NCBI RefSeq assembly: GCF_965227735.1
Contig: NZ_OZ245776.1
Span: 5,208,001-5,272,000, forward strand
Length of the DNA: 64,000 nt
DNA from: Larkinella sp965227735
Lineage (GTDB): Bacteria; Bacteroidota; Bacteroidia; Cytophagales; Spirosomataceae
Direction: 5' to 3'
In this document: positions 8,850 through 17,121 of the stretch, in pieces
Layout: each line of letters begins with the position of its first letter
Position numbering within the stretch: position 1 is the stretch's first letter
The notes under the pieces: generated by a model
The model's input: only the letters and a program-made list of their open reading frames with translations
Told to the model about the DNA's origin: nothing
The model's database searches: none
Program-made: the position numbers and the translations under genes

Positions 8850-8938
8850 TGATTGTGTTATTGAGCGATTGAGTGAATAGCTCCGCCATTTTTTGCCTCC
8901 GGTGAAGCTATTCACTCAATCGCTCAATAACACAATCA
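8850..8938. repeat. 33-bp perfect inverted repeat between hppD and phhA
   Basis: Arm 8850-8882 is the exact reverse complement of 8906-8938, with a 23-nt loop. The arms contain short repeated words (attgagcgattgagtg) and resemble the repeat at 25108-25175. It starts 12 bases upstream of the phhA start codon and would form a strong hairpin in a transcript reading from hppD into phhA. Confidence 0.92.
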
Positions 8939-8944
8939 CAATTG

Positions 8945-10081
8945 TTAAAGCGTTCCCCGCAATGCCTGTTCGTGTTCAATGGCTTCGAAGAGGGCTTTGA
9001 AGTTGCCTTTTCCGAATGATTTAGCGCCTTTCCGCTGGATGATTTCGAAAAACAGGGTCGGGCGGGGGCCTACCGGTTTGGTGAAAATCTGGAGCAGATA
9101 GCCTTCGTCGTCGCGGTCGACCAAAATGCCGAGCGCGCGTAACGCATTGATTTCTTCGTCAATATGCCCCACCCGGTCGAGCAGATCGGCGTAATAGGCA
9201 TCCGGCACTTTCAGAAACGCCACGCTGCGGTCGCGCAAAGCGGTGACGGTTTTTACGATGTCGTCCGTGGCCACGGCAATGTGCTGAATACCGGGTCCGC
9301 CGTAGAAATCCAGGTACTCTTCCACCTGCGACTTCTTCTTGCCTTCGGCGGGTTCGTTGATCGGGAATTTGATGCGCCCGTTGCCGTTGCTCATTACCTT
9401 GCTCATCAGGGCCGTGTAATCGGTCGAAATATCCTTGTCGTCGAAGGATACCAACTGGTTAAATCCCATTACGTTGGCGTAGAAGTTGACCCAGGTGTTC
9501 ATCTCGTTCCAGCCCACATTGCCGACCATATGATCCACGTACTTCAGGCCCACGTCGTCGGGATGGTGTTCCGGCTCCCAGGTTTTGTAACCGGGCAGAA
9601 AAAGACCGCCATATTGACTCCGTTCCACAAAAATGTGGACCGTGTCGCCGTAGGTGTGAATGCCTGACCGAACCACAAAACCGTCCGCATCGTCCTCACG
9701 CGTGGGCGCCATAAACGGAATGGCGCCCCGCTGCGTGGTTTCTTCGTAGGCTTTGGTCGCATCGTCGACCCACAAGGCCACCACCCGAACGCCATCGCCG
9801 TGTTTGTCGATGTGTTGACCGATGTCCGTGCCACCGTGCAGGGGCGAGGTGAGCACCAGCCGGATTTTGCCCTGAACGACAACGTACGATTCGCGGTCGC
9901 GCCAGCCGGTTTCCAGCCCGGCATGGGCTAGCGGCTGAAAGCCAAACGCCGTCTGGAAATAATGCGCCGACTGTAGGGCGTTGGCGACGTATAATTCAAC
10001 GTAATCGGTACCATTCAGCGGCAGAAAGTCTTTTGCCGCATCGGTAGCCGGTTTTGTTTGTGTCAATTCTGCGGTTTCCAT
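8945..10081 (-). CDS. hppD: 4-hydroxyphenylpyruvate dioxygenase
   Basis: A 378-residue enzyme with two vicinal-oxygen-chelate domains (about 25-165 and 178-350). The iron ligands are visible as His184 (YVDHMVGNV), His267 (GIQHIAVATDD) and Glu346 (LFFEIIQR), and the C-terminal GKGNFKALFEAIE helix that caps the active site is present. It converts 4-hydroxyphenylpyruvate to homogentisate, the step before hmgA. Start ATG gives METAELTQTK and a normal length. It lies between hmgA and phhA and is separated from both by strong inverted repeats, so the genes may be cotranscribed but processed. Confidence 0.97.
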   Translation of the reverse strand: METAELTQTKPATDAAKDFLPLNGTDYVELYVANALQSAHYFQTAFGFQPLAHAGLETGWRDRESYVVVQGKIRLVLTSPLHGGTDIGQHIDKHGDGVRVVALWVDDATKAYEETTQRGAIPFMAPTREDDADGFVVRSGIHTYGDTVHIFVERSQYGGLFLPGYKTWEPEHHPDDVGLKYVDHMVGNVGWNEMNTWVNFYANVMGFNQLVSFDDKDISTDYTALMSKVMSNGNGRIKFPINEPAEGKKKSQVEEYLDFYGGPGIQHIAVATDDIVKTVTALRDRSVAFLKVPDAYYADLLDRVGHIDEEINALRALGILVDRDDEGYLLQIFTKPVGPRPTLFFEIIQRKGAKSFGKGNFKALFEAIEHEQALRGTL

Positions 10082-10110
10082 TGGTTGTTGATGATTTCAG
10101 GACTTTCGCT

Positions 10111-10191
10111 TTTTGCCCCGTTCCCCTGAAGGGAACTTGGACGCAGCTTAAGTTGGATGCTTAAAGTCCCCTTCAGGGGAACGGGGCAAAA
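10111..10191. repeat. GC-rich inverted repeat between hmgA and hppD (ccccttcagggg family)
   Basis: Arm 10111-10138 pairs with 10164-10191 at 27 of 28 positions around a 25-nt loop. The word cccctgaaggg(g/a)actt is shared with the elements at 38328-38418 and 50359-50465, and cccctgaagggg-type words with 60544-60610. It ends two bases before the hmgA stop and occupies nearly the whole gap. Confidence 0.9.
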
Positions 10192-10192
10192 G

Positions 10193-11371
10193 TTATTCAA
10201 TCCAGGATTTATAATAGGTTCCATCGTCCAGTTGCAGGGCCGCGTCCGTCAGCATCAGCGGCCGGAACGTGTCGACCATCACGGCGTATTCGTGCGTTTC
10301 TTTCTTGCCAATGCTCCGTTCCATCGCACCAGGATGCGGGCCGTGCGGAATACCGCCCGGGTGCAGTGTGATGTGGCCCGGCGCGATGTCGTTGCGACTC
10401 ATAAAATCGCCGTCGACGTAATAAATTACCTCGTCGGAGTCGATGTTGGAGTGGTTATACGGAGCCGGAATCGCTTTGGGATGATAGTCGTAGAGCCTGG
10501 GACAGAACGAGCAAACCACAAACGCGTCGGTCTGAAACGTTTGATGCACCGGCGGGGGCTGGTGAACGCGTCCGGTGATCGGTTCGAAATTGAAAATCGA
10601 AAAACCGTACGGATAATTGTAGCCATCCCACCCCACGACGTCGAACGGGTGCGTGGCATACACCAGCGAATGCAGCGCGCCCTGTTTCTTGATTTTGATC
10701 AGAAAGTCGCCGGTTTCGTCGTGGGTTTCTAGATTTTGCGGCCTTTTGATGTCGCGTTCACAAAACGGCGAATGCTCAAGCAACTGGCCAAACTGGTTGC
10801 GATACCGTTTGGGTGTATAGATCGGTGAATGCGATTCCAGATACAACAGACGCGGTTGCGTGTCCGGGTCAAACTCGATCTGGTAAATCATGCCACGCGG
10901 AATGATCAGGTAATCCCCGTATTGGAACGGGATGGTGCCCAGCAGGGTGCGCAGCCGTCCGGAACCCCGGTGAACGAAGATCAACTCATCCGCGTCGGCA
11001 TTCTTATAAAAAGAATCCGTCATCGACCGGGTTGGGGCCGCCAGTCCTACGATTAGATCTTTATTGACCAACAGGGGAACACGGCTTTCCACAAAATCCG
11101 CGTTGGTGGGTTCCAGATTGAAACCGAGCAGCTTGCGCGAAAGAATGTTCTTCTCAATGGCCACAACCGGCGTTTTTTCCACACTTTCCAGCACCGCTTT
11201 AACCATCGTGGGCCGGTGGACATGATACAGCAGCGACGACATGCCCTCGAAACCGATGGTGCCGAACAACTGCTCGTAGTAAAACCCGGCAGCACCGTCG
11301 CGGCCCGGCGGTTTTTCGAATTGGGTGTGTCGCTTGGGCGGAATCTGACCCAGAGTATGGTAGAAAGGCAT
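10193..11371 (-). CDS. hmgA: Homogentisate 1,2-dioxygenase
   Basis: A 392-residue cupin-type ring-cleavage dioxygenase that opens homogentisate to maleylacetoacetate. Family landmarks are the N-terminal FYHTLGQIPPKRHTQF, a central YLIIPRGMIYQIEF and the C-terminal HPGGIPHGPHPGAME. By comparison with the human enzyme from memory, His307, Glu314 and His343 are the likely iron ligands. It is the most upstream gene of the minus-strand Tyr cluster and follows a 290-bp gap that should hold its promoter. The next enzyme, maleylacetoacetate isomerase, is not in the window. Confidence 0.96.
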   Translation of the reverse strand: MPFYHTLGQIPPKRHTQFEKPPGRDGAAGFYYEQLFGTIGFEGMSSLLYHVHRPTMVKAVLESVEKTPVVAIEKNILSRKLLGFNLEPTNADFVESRVPLLVNKDLIVGLAAPTRSMTDSFYKNADADELIFVHRGSGRLRTLLGTIPFQYGDYLIIPRGMIYQIEFDPDTQPRLLYLESHSPIYTPKRYRNQFGQLLEHSPFCERDIKRPQNLETHDETGDFLIKIKKQGALHSLVYATHPFDVVGWDGYNYPYGFSIFNFEPITGRVHQPPPVHQTFQTDAFVVCSFCPRLYDYHPKAIPAPYNHSNIDSDEVIYYVDGDFMSRNDIAPGHITLHPGGIPHGPHPGAMERSIGKKETHEYAVMVDTFRPLMLTDAALQLDDGTYYKSWIE

Positions 11372-11431
11372 GGGCGTTGCTGAATCTGCGAAATAATACT
11401 TGTTTTACTAACTATTGTTTTGCTTACAATT

Positions 11432-11441
11432 ATAACGTTAT
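11432..11441. promoter_or_regulatory. Candidate operator: 10-bp palindrome upstream of hmgA
   Basis: The perfect palindrome ataacgttat lies about 60 bp upstream of the hmgA start in an AT-rich stretch. MarR proteins bind short palindromes near promoters, and a MarR gene is in this cluster, so it is a candidate site only. No matching copy was found upstream of the marR-type gene. Confidence 0.25.
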
Positions 11442-11575
11442 TCTTGAAATATATTGAACAATTTCAGGAAATATTTTTCTTATAAATTGATTTTATGGAT
11501 TTACAGGCCGTAAAGTGCATTTAATACAAACCCGCGTAGAGAGCAATCAGCATTTCCTTATTTTTGCCCGCGATT

Positions 11576-11632
11576 ACCCCCCCCTAAAGGGGATTATTTA
11601 AATCCGAATTATATAGTGCCCTTTAGGGGGGT
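11576..11632. repeat. GC-rich inverted repeat (ccccctaaaggg) upstream of the nucleotidyltransferase
   Basis: The word ccccctaaaggg near 11579-11591 is mirrored by ccctttaggggg at 11619-11630 with an AT-rich loop of about 27 nt. It belongs to the same family as the repeats at 10111, 38328, 50359 and 60544. It lies in the divergent gap between hmgA and the nucleotidyltransferase gene. Confidence 0.7.
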
Positions 11633-11662
11633 GGGGGCTTAACTTTCAACTCCATAAACCTG

Positions 11663-12574
11663 ATGCAACCCACACTCCTGATTTTGGCCGCTGGTATTGG
11701 CAGCCGCTACGGTGGAATCAAACAACTGGATCAATTTGGTCCGAACGGTGAGACGATCATCGATTATTCCTTGTATGATGCCATCCGGGCCGGTTTTGGC
11801 AAAGTCGTTTTCATCATCCGTGAAGAATTGCGGAAGGATTTTGAAGAGATTTTTCTGCCGAAACTAGCCGGTAAAATTGAGATCGACTTTGCGATCCAGG
11901 CGCTGGACTCCTACGTACCGGAAGAACTGGGCACCATTCAGCGAACCAAACCCTGGGGAACGGGCCATGCCATGCTCTGCGCCTGGGAGCAAACCGACAC
12001 GCCCTTTGCGGTCATCAACGCCGACGATTTCTACGGGCAGGAAGCATTTCAAATTCTGGCCGATTTTCTGGTGAACAATACCGACGATGAAATGCACGCC
12101 CTCGTGGGCTACGAAGTTCAGAATACACTGTCGGAATACGGCTCGGTTTCGCGGGGCGTTTGCGACCTCAATGCCGATGAAACCCTGGCGTCGGTAATCG
12201 AACGAACCAAAATCTACCGGCAAAGTGCCGGTGACGATGCGGGTCAGATTGTTTTTGAAGAAGCGGACGGCCTGACAGCGCTGGCACCCGACACCCCGGT
12301 TTCGATGAATTTCTGGGGTTTCAAACCGGCGGTTTTTCCCCTCGTCGAGGAGCAGTTTGCCGATTATGCCCACGCGAACTATAACGCACCCAAAGCCGAG
12401 TTTTACATTCCGACCATTATGACCAATCTCATCCAGCGTAACCAGGGTCAGTGTCAGGTCTTTCGGAGCCAGTCGGAATGGTTTGGCGTCACCTACCCGG
12501 ATGACAAACCGTTGGTACAGGCGTCGTTCAAGCGACTGCACGAGGAAGGAAAGTACCCTGAAAGATTATGGTAG
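11663..12574 (+). CDS. Sugar-phosphate nucleotidyltransferase
   Basis: A 303-residue protein of the nucleotidyl transferase fold. The NTP-binding loop LAAGIGSRYGGIKQL is at residues 8-22, and the Mg-binding NADDFYG motif is near residue 117. The overall order (GTGHAML, then ADDFYG, then a C-terminal NFWGFKP and FYIPTIM) matches a Bacteroidota family labelled nucleotidyltransferase or UTP-glucose-1-phosphate uridylyltransferase-like. It most likely activates a sugar phosphate as an NDP-sugar or acts on an aminosugar/alcohol phosphate. The exact substrate cannot be assigned. It stands alone and is followed by a clear terminator. Confidence 0.85.
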   Translation: MQPTLLILAAGIGSRYGGIKQLDQFGPNGETIIDYSLYDAIRAGFGKVVFIIREELRKDFEEIFLPKLAGKIEIDFAIQALDSYVPEELGTIQRTKPWGTGHAMLCAWEQTDTPFAVINADDFYGQEAFQILADFLVNNTDDEMHALVGYEVQNTLSEYGSVSRGVCDLNADETLASVIERTKIYRQSAGDDAGQIVFEEADGLTALAPDTPVSMNFWGFKPAVFPLVEEQFADYAHANYNAPKAEFYIPTIMTNLIQRNQGQCQVFRSQSEWFGVTYPDDKPLVQASFKRLHEEGKYPERLW

Positions 12575-12690
12575 TTTTTGAAGATAGGATATTCGGTCGA
12601 CATTTCTACCTTTATTTTACCACTGATTTTGGTGGAATTGGCTTTGTTTATGATAAAATAAGATAATTTTCGGCCTGAAACTGAAAAACT

Positions 12691-12727
12691 GAAAAAAGCT
12701 CCGAACAACGCGTTTGGGGCTTTTTTC
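12691..12727 (+). terminator. Rho-independent terminator after the nucleotidyltransferase
   Basis: gaaaaaagctccgaac (12691-12706) pairs with gtttggggcttttttc (12712-12727) allowing G-U pairs, giving a stem that ends in a T-run. It lies about 120 bp after the stop codon. The rest of the 12575-13028 gap is AT-rich and holds only this and the promoter at 12894. Confidence 0.75.
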
Positions 12728-12893
12728 ATTACCACGGGAATGAATTGTACTATTTTATAAAAGCTGGTATTTATCCGGGAAAATGGACATTTCACTATTT
12801 AAAGTATTTGTAGTAAACAACCGTAAAGTATTGAATTTTTTTAAGTTTAACCTTTAAATAATAAACAACTTTTCGATTATTAACAATTAGGTA

Positions 12894-12924
12894 ATTGACT
12901 TGTATTCAATGTTGTATAAATTTG
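12894..12924 (+). promoter_or_regulatory. Bacteroidota-type promoter for the small secreted protein gene
   Basis: attg (12894-12897), a 19-bp spacer, then taaatttg (12917-12924) matches the TTTG/TAnnTTTG pattern of the primary Bacteroidota sigma factor, with an exact -7 element. It would give a leader of about 100 nt before the ATG at 13029. Confidence 0.5.
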
Positions 12925-13028
12925 TATCAACAAAGGAGTTGACAAGGGTTCAGTAGGGTAAGCATTTAGTTTATTGTACTATATCAAGTCTGAATACAAC
13001 CTAGTTCGAATACAACCTGTAGAAAATT

Positions 13029-13436
13029 ATGAAAACGAATTTTGTCAATAATAGCGTAACGTTGGGCTTAGCGATGCTGGCCGCAACGACTCTGGTAGCC
13101 ATTGCTCCTTCATCAGCAGAGGCTCGTGTTTTGGACGGCCCGAAAGCCGAAACGAAAGCCGCTTCGGTTTCGATCCGGGAAGTTGGTAACCTGAAATTCA
13201 AAGTATCGGTCAATCAACCGGTTAATGATAAAATCGTCGTGTCGATTGCTGATGACTCTAACAACAAGCTGTACAGCGGCACGTTGACCAAAAAAGAACA
13301 ACTGGGTCGGGTTTTCGACTTCTCGCAATTGGCGGACGGTAAATATGTGATCGAAGTAGCCTATGGCAAAGAGAAAGTTTCTCAGTCATTCGCTATTCAA
13401 ACGCAAGTGAGCCGTGTGGTTCTGGCGCGGAACTAA
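13029..13436 (+). CDS. Small secreted beta-sandwich protein of unknown function
   Basis: A 135-residue protein with an N-terminal signal (about residues 10-36, ending SSAEARV). The mature part alternates hydrophobic strands and ends with YSGTLTKKEQLGRVFDFSQLADGKYVIEVAYGK-type sequence, which resembles DUF3244 or the core of type IX sorting domains (a strand, then L-x-DG-x-Y-x-V). I cannot assign a role. It has its own good promoter and a perfect bidirectional terminator, so it is an independent and possibly highly expressed transcript. Confidence 0.75.
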   Translation: MKTNFVNNSVTLGLAMLAATTLVAIAPSSAEARVLDGPKAETKAASVSIREVGNLKFKVSVNQPVNDKIVVSIADDSNNKLYSGTLTKKEQLGRVFDFSQLADGKYVIEVAYGKEKVSQSFAIQTQVSRVVLARN

Positions 13437-13490
13437 GCCCTCGGGCCTTTCCGCTTTGACTCACTAATTCTCGTCCACCTTTGTCAGTTC

Positions 13491-13537
13491 AAAAAAGGGA
13501 CCGGTCAGGTTTTGAAAACCTGACCGGTCCCTTTTTT
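13491..13537. terminator. Perfect bidirectional terminator
   Basis: A 23-bp perfect stem (13491-13513 with 13515-13537) runs a6-gggaccggtcagg and its complement, with a T-run in both directions. It sits between the convergent secreted-protein gene and the acyl-CoA ligase gene and should stop both. Confidence 0.9.
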
Positions 13538-13610
13538 GATGATTGACTGCTGACGATTGACGATCGACCATCGACGATTGACCATCGTCAATCGTCAGCG
13601 TCAATCATCA
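13537..13610. repeat. Near-perfect inverted repeat (gattgac words) after the terminator
   Basis: Arm 13537-13564 pairs with 13584-13610 with a single one-base bulge. The arms and loop are built from repeated words such as gacgattgac and gacgatcgacc. It lies between the terminator and the stop of the acyl-CoA ligase. Confidence 0.85.
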
Positions 13611-13618
13611 AAACTCCC

Positions 13619-15298
13619 TCAACACTCCCATATCACCGTCTCCTCCCGTTCAAACCAGGGTTGGAGGTGGGGTTCATACCGGGATTCGATCATTTTCCGC
13701 TTTATTTTCAGGGAAGGCGTCATCAGGTCGTTGTCAACCGTCCACGGCTCTTTCACGATCACGGCTTTTTTGACGCGCTGATAGGTGTGCAGATTGGGAT
13801 TCAAGGCGTTGAGCGTCTCCTCCAGACTTTGTGAAACCTGCATCTTGTCCGCTTTGAGGCCCGTTTCCGACAACACAATCAGCGCAATCGGTTGCGGTAG
13901 TTGCTGAACGGCCACGCAGATTTGGTCTACAAAATTGTTCTCCGCAAAACCGGTTTCAATCTGTGCCGGTGCCACATATTCGCCTTTGGTGGTTTTGTAT
14001 ATCTCCTTCACCCGGCCCGTAATGGCTAAAAAACCGTCGTCGTCCAGCGCACCCACATCGCCGGTATGGAGCCATCCGTCGGCATCCAGGGCCGCTGCGG
14101 TCATCTCCGGTTCCCGGAAATAGCCGCGCATCGTCCAGTCGGAGCGGGTCATGAGTTCGCCCGTGATGGGGTCGAATTTGACCTGAATACCACTATAGAG
14201 CATTCCAACGGTGCCGTCTTTGATCGAGTCAGGTGGCATCACCGACACCACGCCCAGATTCTCCGTCATGCCGTAGGCTTCCTGGATGGTAATGCCCAGT
14301 TCCCGGAACCACCGGATGATGGCAACGGGCGTGGGGGCCGCGCCGGTCAGAATCAGCCGGACATCATTGAGGCCGAGGGCCATGCGGAGTTTGCGTTTGA
14401 TCAATCCGGAAATCACCGGAATTTTGAGCAGCCGATCGAGTTTTTGCTGCGGAAGCGTAGCGAGGATCGTCTGCTGGAACTTGAGCCAGATGCGGGGAAC
14501 ACCCAGAAAATGCGTCGGACGCGCAGCCGCCAGATTGTTGGCAAACGTCGCCATCGACTCCACAAAATAAACCGTGCCGCCCGTAATGAGGCTGAGGGCT
14601 TCGACGAGGTTGCGTTCAGCCACGTGACAAAGGGGCAAATAGGAAAAGAAACGGGAATCCGGCACGTCGACGCACATCAACGGTTTGGTTGCGTCGATGG
14701 CGCTGATCATCGCCTGATAGGGCATCATGACGCCTTTGGGGTTCCCCGTTGTTCCGGACGTGTAAATGATCGTGAATAAATCCTCGGAATGCGGCTGCGG
14801 ATTGTCCGTCATGGGCTCGTAACGGGTCAGAATCGCATCCCACTGCGCGTGGTCGGGATCGGTCACGTAACCCGGAAAATTGATGCAGTGTACGGTTTCG
14901 GGGACACCCGGTTTCATGGCAGGCCATTGATCCAGTTTTCCGACAAACAAGACCGCGCAACCGCTGTGTTCCAGCACCTGATGCAACTGGCTGGCCGTCA
15001 GAGTCGGATAGAAAGGAACGGACACGTGGCCGCTGAGCAGAATCGCCAGGTCGGCCATAATCCAGTGGGCACAATTTTTAGATACGAGACCAATGTTGCT
15101 CTTCGGGGGTAAACCCAGCGAATTCAGGTACGTCGCCAGCGTCCGCGCCTGTTTTCCAACATCGCGCCAGGTGTAGTCGCGGTATCGGTCGCCTTCGGGT
15201 TGCCGCAGGTAGACTTTTTTGGGTTGTTGTTTCTCCCAATAATAAAAATAGTCAAGCAGCGTCTGCCCTTTCTGAAAATCAGAGCGTAACGTGTTCAT
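13619..15298 (-). CDS. AMP-binding long-chain fatty acid CoA ligase
   Basis: A 559-residue ANL-superfamily ligase. The phosphate-binding loop IIYTSGTTGNPKGVMM begins near residue 177. AYGMTENLGVVS is the A5 motif, GWLHTGDVGALDDDG the A7 region, and ITGRVKEIYKTTKGEYVAP the A8 hinge. The KTTKGEYV form of the hinge is typical of long-chain acyl-CoA synthetases. It activates fatty acids as acyl-AMP and then acyl-CoA in the cytoplasm or at the inner membrane. It stands alone, convergent with the small secreted protein gene. Confidence 0.93.
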   Translation of the reverse strand: MNTLRSDFQKGQTLLDYFYYWEKQQPKKVYLRQPEGDRYRDYTWRDVGKQARTLATYLNSLGLPPKSNIGLVSKNCAHWIMADLAILLSGHVSVPFYPTLTASQLHQVLEHSGCAVLFVGKLDQWPAMKPGVPETVHCINFPGYVTDPDHAQWDAILTRYEPMTDNPQPHSEDLFTIIYTSGTTGNPKGVMMPYQAMISAIDATKPLMCVDVPDSRFFSYLPLCHVAERNLVEALSLITGGTVYFVESMATFANNLAAARPTHFLGVPRIWLKFQQTILATLPQQKLDRLLKIPVISGLIKRKLRMALGLNDVRLILTGAAPTPVAIIRWFRELGITIQEAYGMTENLGVVSVMPPDSIKDGTVGMLYSGIQVKFDPITGELMTRSDWTMRGYFREPEMTAAALDADGWLHTGDVGALDDDGFLAITGRVKEIYKTTKGEYVAPAQIETGFAENNFVDQICVAVQQLPQPIALIVLSETGLKADKMQVSQSLEETLNALNPNLHTYQRVKKAVIVKEPWTVDNDLMTPSLKIKRKMIESRYEPHLQPWFEREETVIWEC

Positions 15299-15576
15299 AT
15301 CAGTAAAGATTGGCTGGGTAGTAAAACTGTAAAATAGTATTTGTTTTTGAAATAATTGTAGTTAATATGGAAAATCTTAGCAAAAAAGCCGCAGAATTCC
15401 AGAAATGGGTTTTGAAAGATCAGAAAAACGGGGTAAAGGCTCGAAGGAAGACGCCAAGGCAGGCCAAGTAAAAATTTTCGCTGGAATTTGTTACTAAACT
15501 TCGTCCTAACCGTCTCAATAAAAGGAACATCCGGAAGCCAGACATTTCTTCGGTGTTCGCCGAAATCCCGACTTTT

Positions 15577-17013
15577 ATGACGACAATCTTACCAGCTCTG
15601 AATCGCCTTTGTGTTATCCTCCTTTTTTCGCTTTTCTTCCTGAACGGGAACGCCCAATCGCCGACGAACCTGACCACCAACATCGCGTTGACCGCGCCGA
15701 CCGAAACGGATTTTGCTCCCTCAGCTTTTTTTTCGAGCACGGCCCAGATTATTGCGGCTTTCAATACGGCGCGACGGGCCGAAGAAACCCAGCTGGGATT
15801 GCCCGTCAATAGCCTGGGTAACTTAACGTTACCAGCTAATTATGCCACTTTTTCGCCCAATGACCGGGCATTGTATCTCATCAATCAGGAACGGATCGCC
15901 CGGAGTGGTATCACGTATCCCGGGACAACGGCGGTTTTGGGCTTACCGATGGAAGCAACCGAGAGTGCGCTGATCAATACAGCTCAGAGCCACGCGAGTT
16001 ATCTGGTTTCCAGCAATACGTTTTCCCACACGGGGGTAGGGGGTTCGTCTTCATTTGATCGGGTAAATGGCACCTATGCTTCTGGCTGTCAGACCAGTAT
16101 GGGCTATTCAGAGAATATTTACGTTGCCTGTACTGGTAGCGCGTCCACGCCAACTTTTTTGGTAGAACAAGCCATTTTTAACTGGCTTTACCGGGATTCG
16201 TCAGCAAATTGGGGACATCGGAAAGCCATGCTGATTCAAAATGATGATATTTATCTGGCACCTCCACCAAATACGCTTCGTGGTTATGTAAATGATCATG
16301 GTAGCGCTTCCAGCGAAGGCTTTCTCGGTATTGGAATTGCTTCGACAGCCGTTGGCGCCTATTCGGCATCTTGCTCGGGTAGCTTCGCCGGGCATGTTGT
16401 GGTGATGAACATTGCCGACCCGACAGCCGGTGCAAGCTGTACATTCAACACGACGGATGCCCTTCCCGTCCATCTGCTCTACTTTTCGGGTGCTTCCCGC
16501 CAGGGAAAAGCCGTGATGGGCTGGTCGACCGGTTGGGAGCAGGGGAGCCTGGGGTTCGATGTCCTGAAAAGCCGGGATGCCCAGTCATTTGAGAAAATCG
16601 GATTTGTTCGTGGAAACGGGACGAGTTCGGAAACCAGCACGTATGGCTGGACGGATGAGGAAGTGACACCGGGCCAGACGTATTATTACCGGTTGCGGCA
16701 AATCGACGCCAATGGTCGCACGGAACTCTCGAAAATAGTAGCTATAAACATTGAATCGACAGACCGGGATATTTACCTTTTCCCCAATCCCAGTGCCGAC
16801 GGGCGGTTTACGCTGGTAGCAGCAGGGAGTGATGAACTAAATCTTCAATTGATCAACACGGCAGGGATCGAACTACCGGTTCGAACAATGGCAGCGCCCG
16901 CTTCGACAGACGTTGTTCCGCGTCAGGTGCTGGCACCCGGCCTGTATTGGGTGAGGGTGCGGGATGCAAAGGGCCGGGTGCAGAATGTATTGCGGCTGCT
17001 GGTGGGCCACTAA
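15577..17013 (+). CDS. CAP-domain protein with C-terminal type IX sorting domain
   Basis: About 478 residues from MTTILPALNRLCVIL; an ATG eight codons upstream is also open. A signal peptide ends near NGNAQS. A CAP/SCP domain occupies roughly residues 75-290: ALYLINQERIARSG, then HASYLVSSNTFSHTG, then the NWGHRKAML motif with the conserved His. After a spacer comes a fibronectin-like module (YYYRLRQIDANGRTE) and a type IX sorting domain, YLFPNPSADGRFTL to LAPGLYWVRVRD. The protein is therefore predicted to be secreted through the T9SS and surface-attached or released. The next gene is a paralogue without the C-terminal modules. Confidence 0.88.
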   Translation: MTTILPALNRLCVILLFSLFFLNGNAQSPTNLTTNIALTAPTETDFAPSAFFSSTAQIIAAFNTARRAEETQLGLPVNSLGNLTLPANYATFSPNDRALYLINQERIARSGITYPGTTAVLGLPMEATESALINTAQSHASYLVSSNTFSHTGVGGSSSFDRVNGTYASGCQTSMGYSENIYVACTGSASTPTFLVEQAIFNWLYRDSSANWGHRKAMLIQNDDIYLAPPPNTLRGYVNDHGSASSEGFLGIGIASTAVGAYSASCSGSFAGHVVVMNIADPTAGASCTFNTTDALPVHLLYFSGASRQGKAVMGWSTGWEQGSLGFDVLKSRDAQSFEKIGFVRGNGTSSETSTYGWTDEEVTPGQTYYYRLRQIDANGRTELSKIVAINIESTDRDIYLFPNPSADGRFTLVAAGSDELNLQLINTAGIELPVRTMAAPASTDVVPRQVLAPGLYWVRVRDAKGRVQNVLRLLVGH

Positions 17014-17121
17014 AAACCGGATCTTTCGAAATCGCAACGGCAAATTATTGGGTTGTTTGTGTTCGTTCCGTATTTTTCGCAACGGTGCAGGTGACCCGGG
17101 TTGGCAACTAACGCCCTTTTG

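Noticed and set aside
8838..8915. N-terminal extension of phenylalanine hydroxylase
   Set aside because: The extra 26 codons translate a palindromic repeat; the protein from 8837 has the normal length and start.
13537..13610. Possible CRISPR or tandem array because of repeated gattgac words
   Set aside because: Words are short, unevenly spaced and arranged as an inverted repeat; no spacer pattern and no cas genes.
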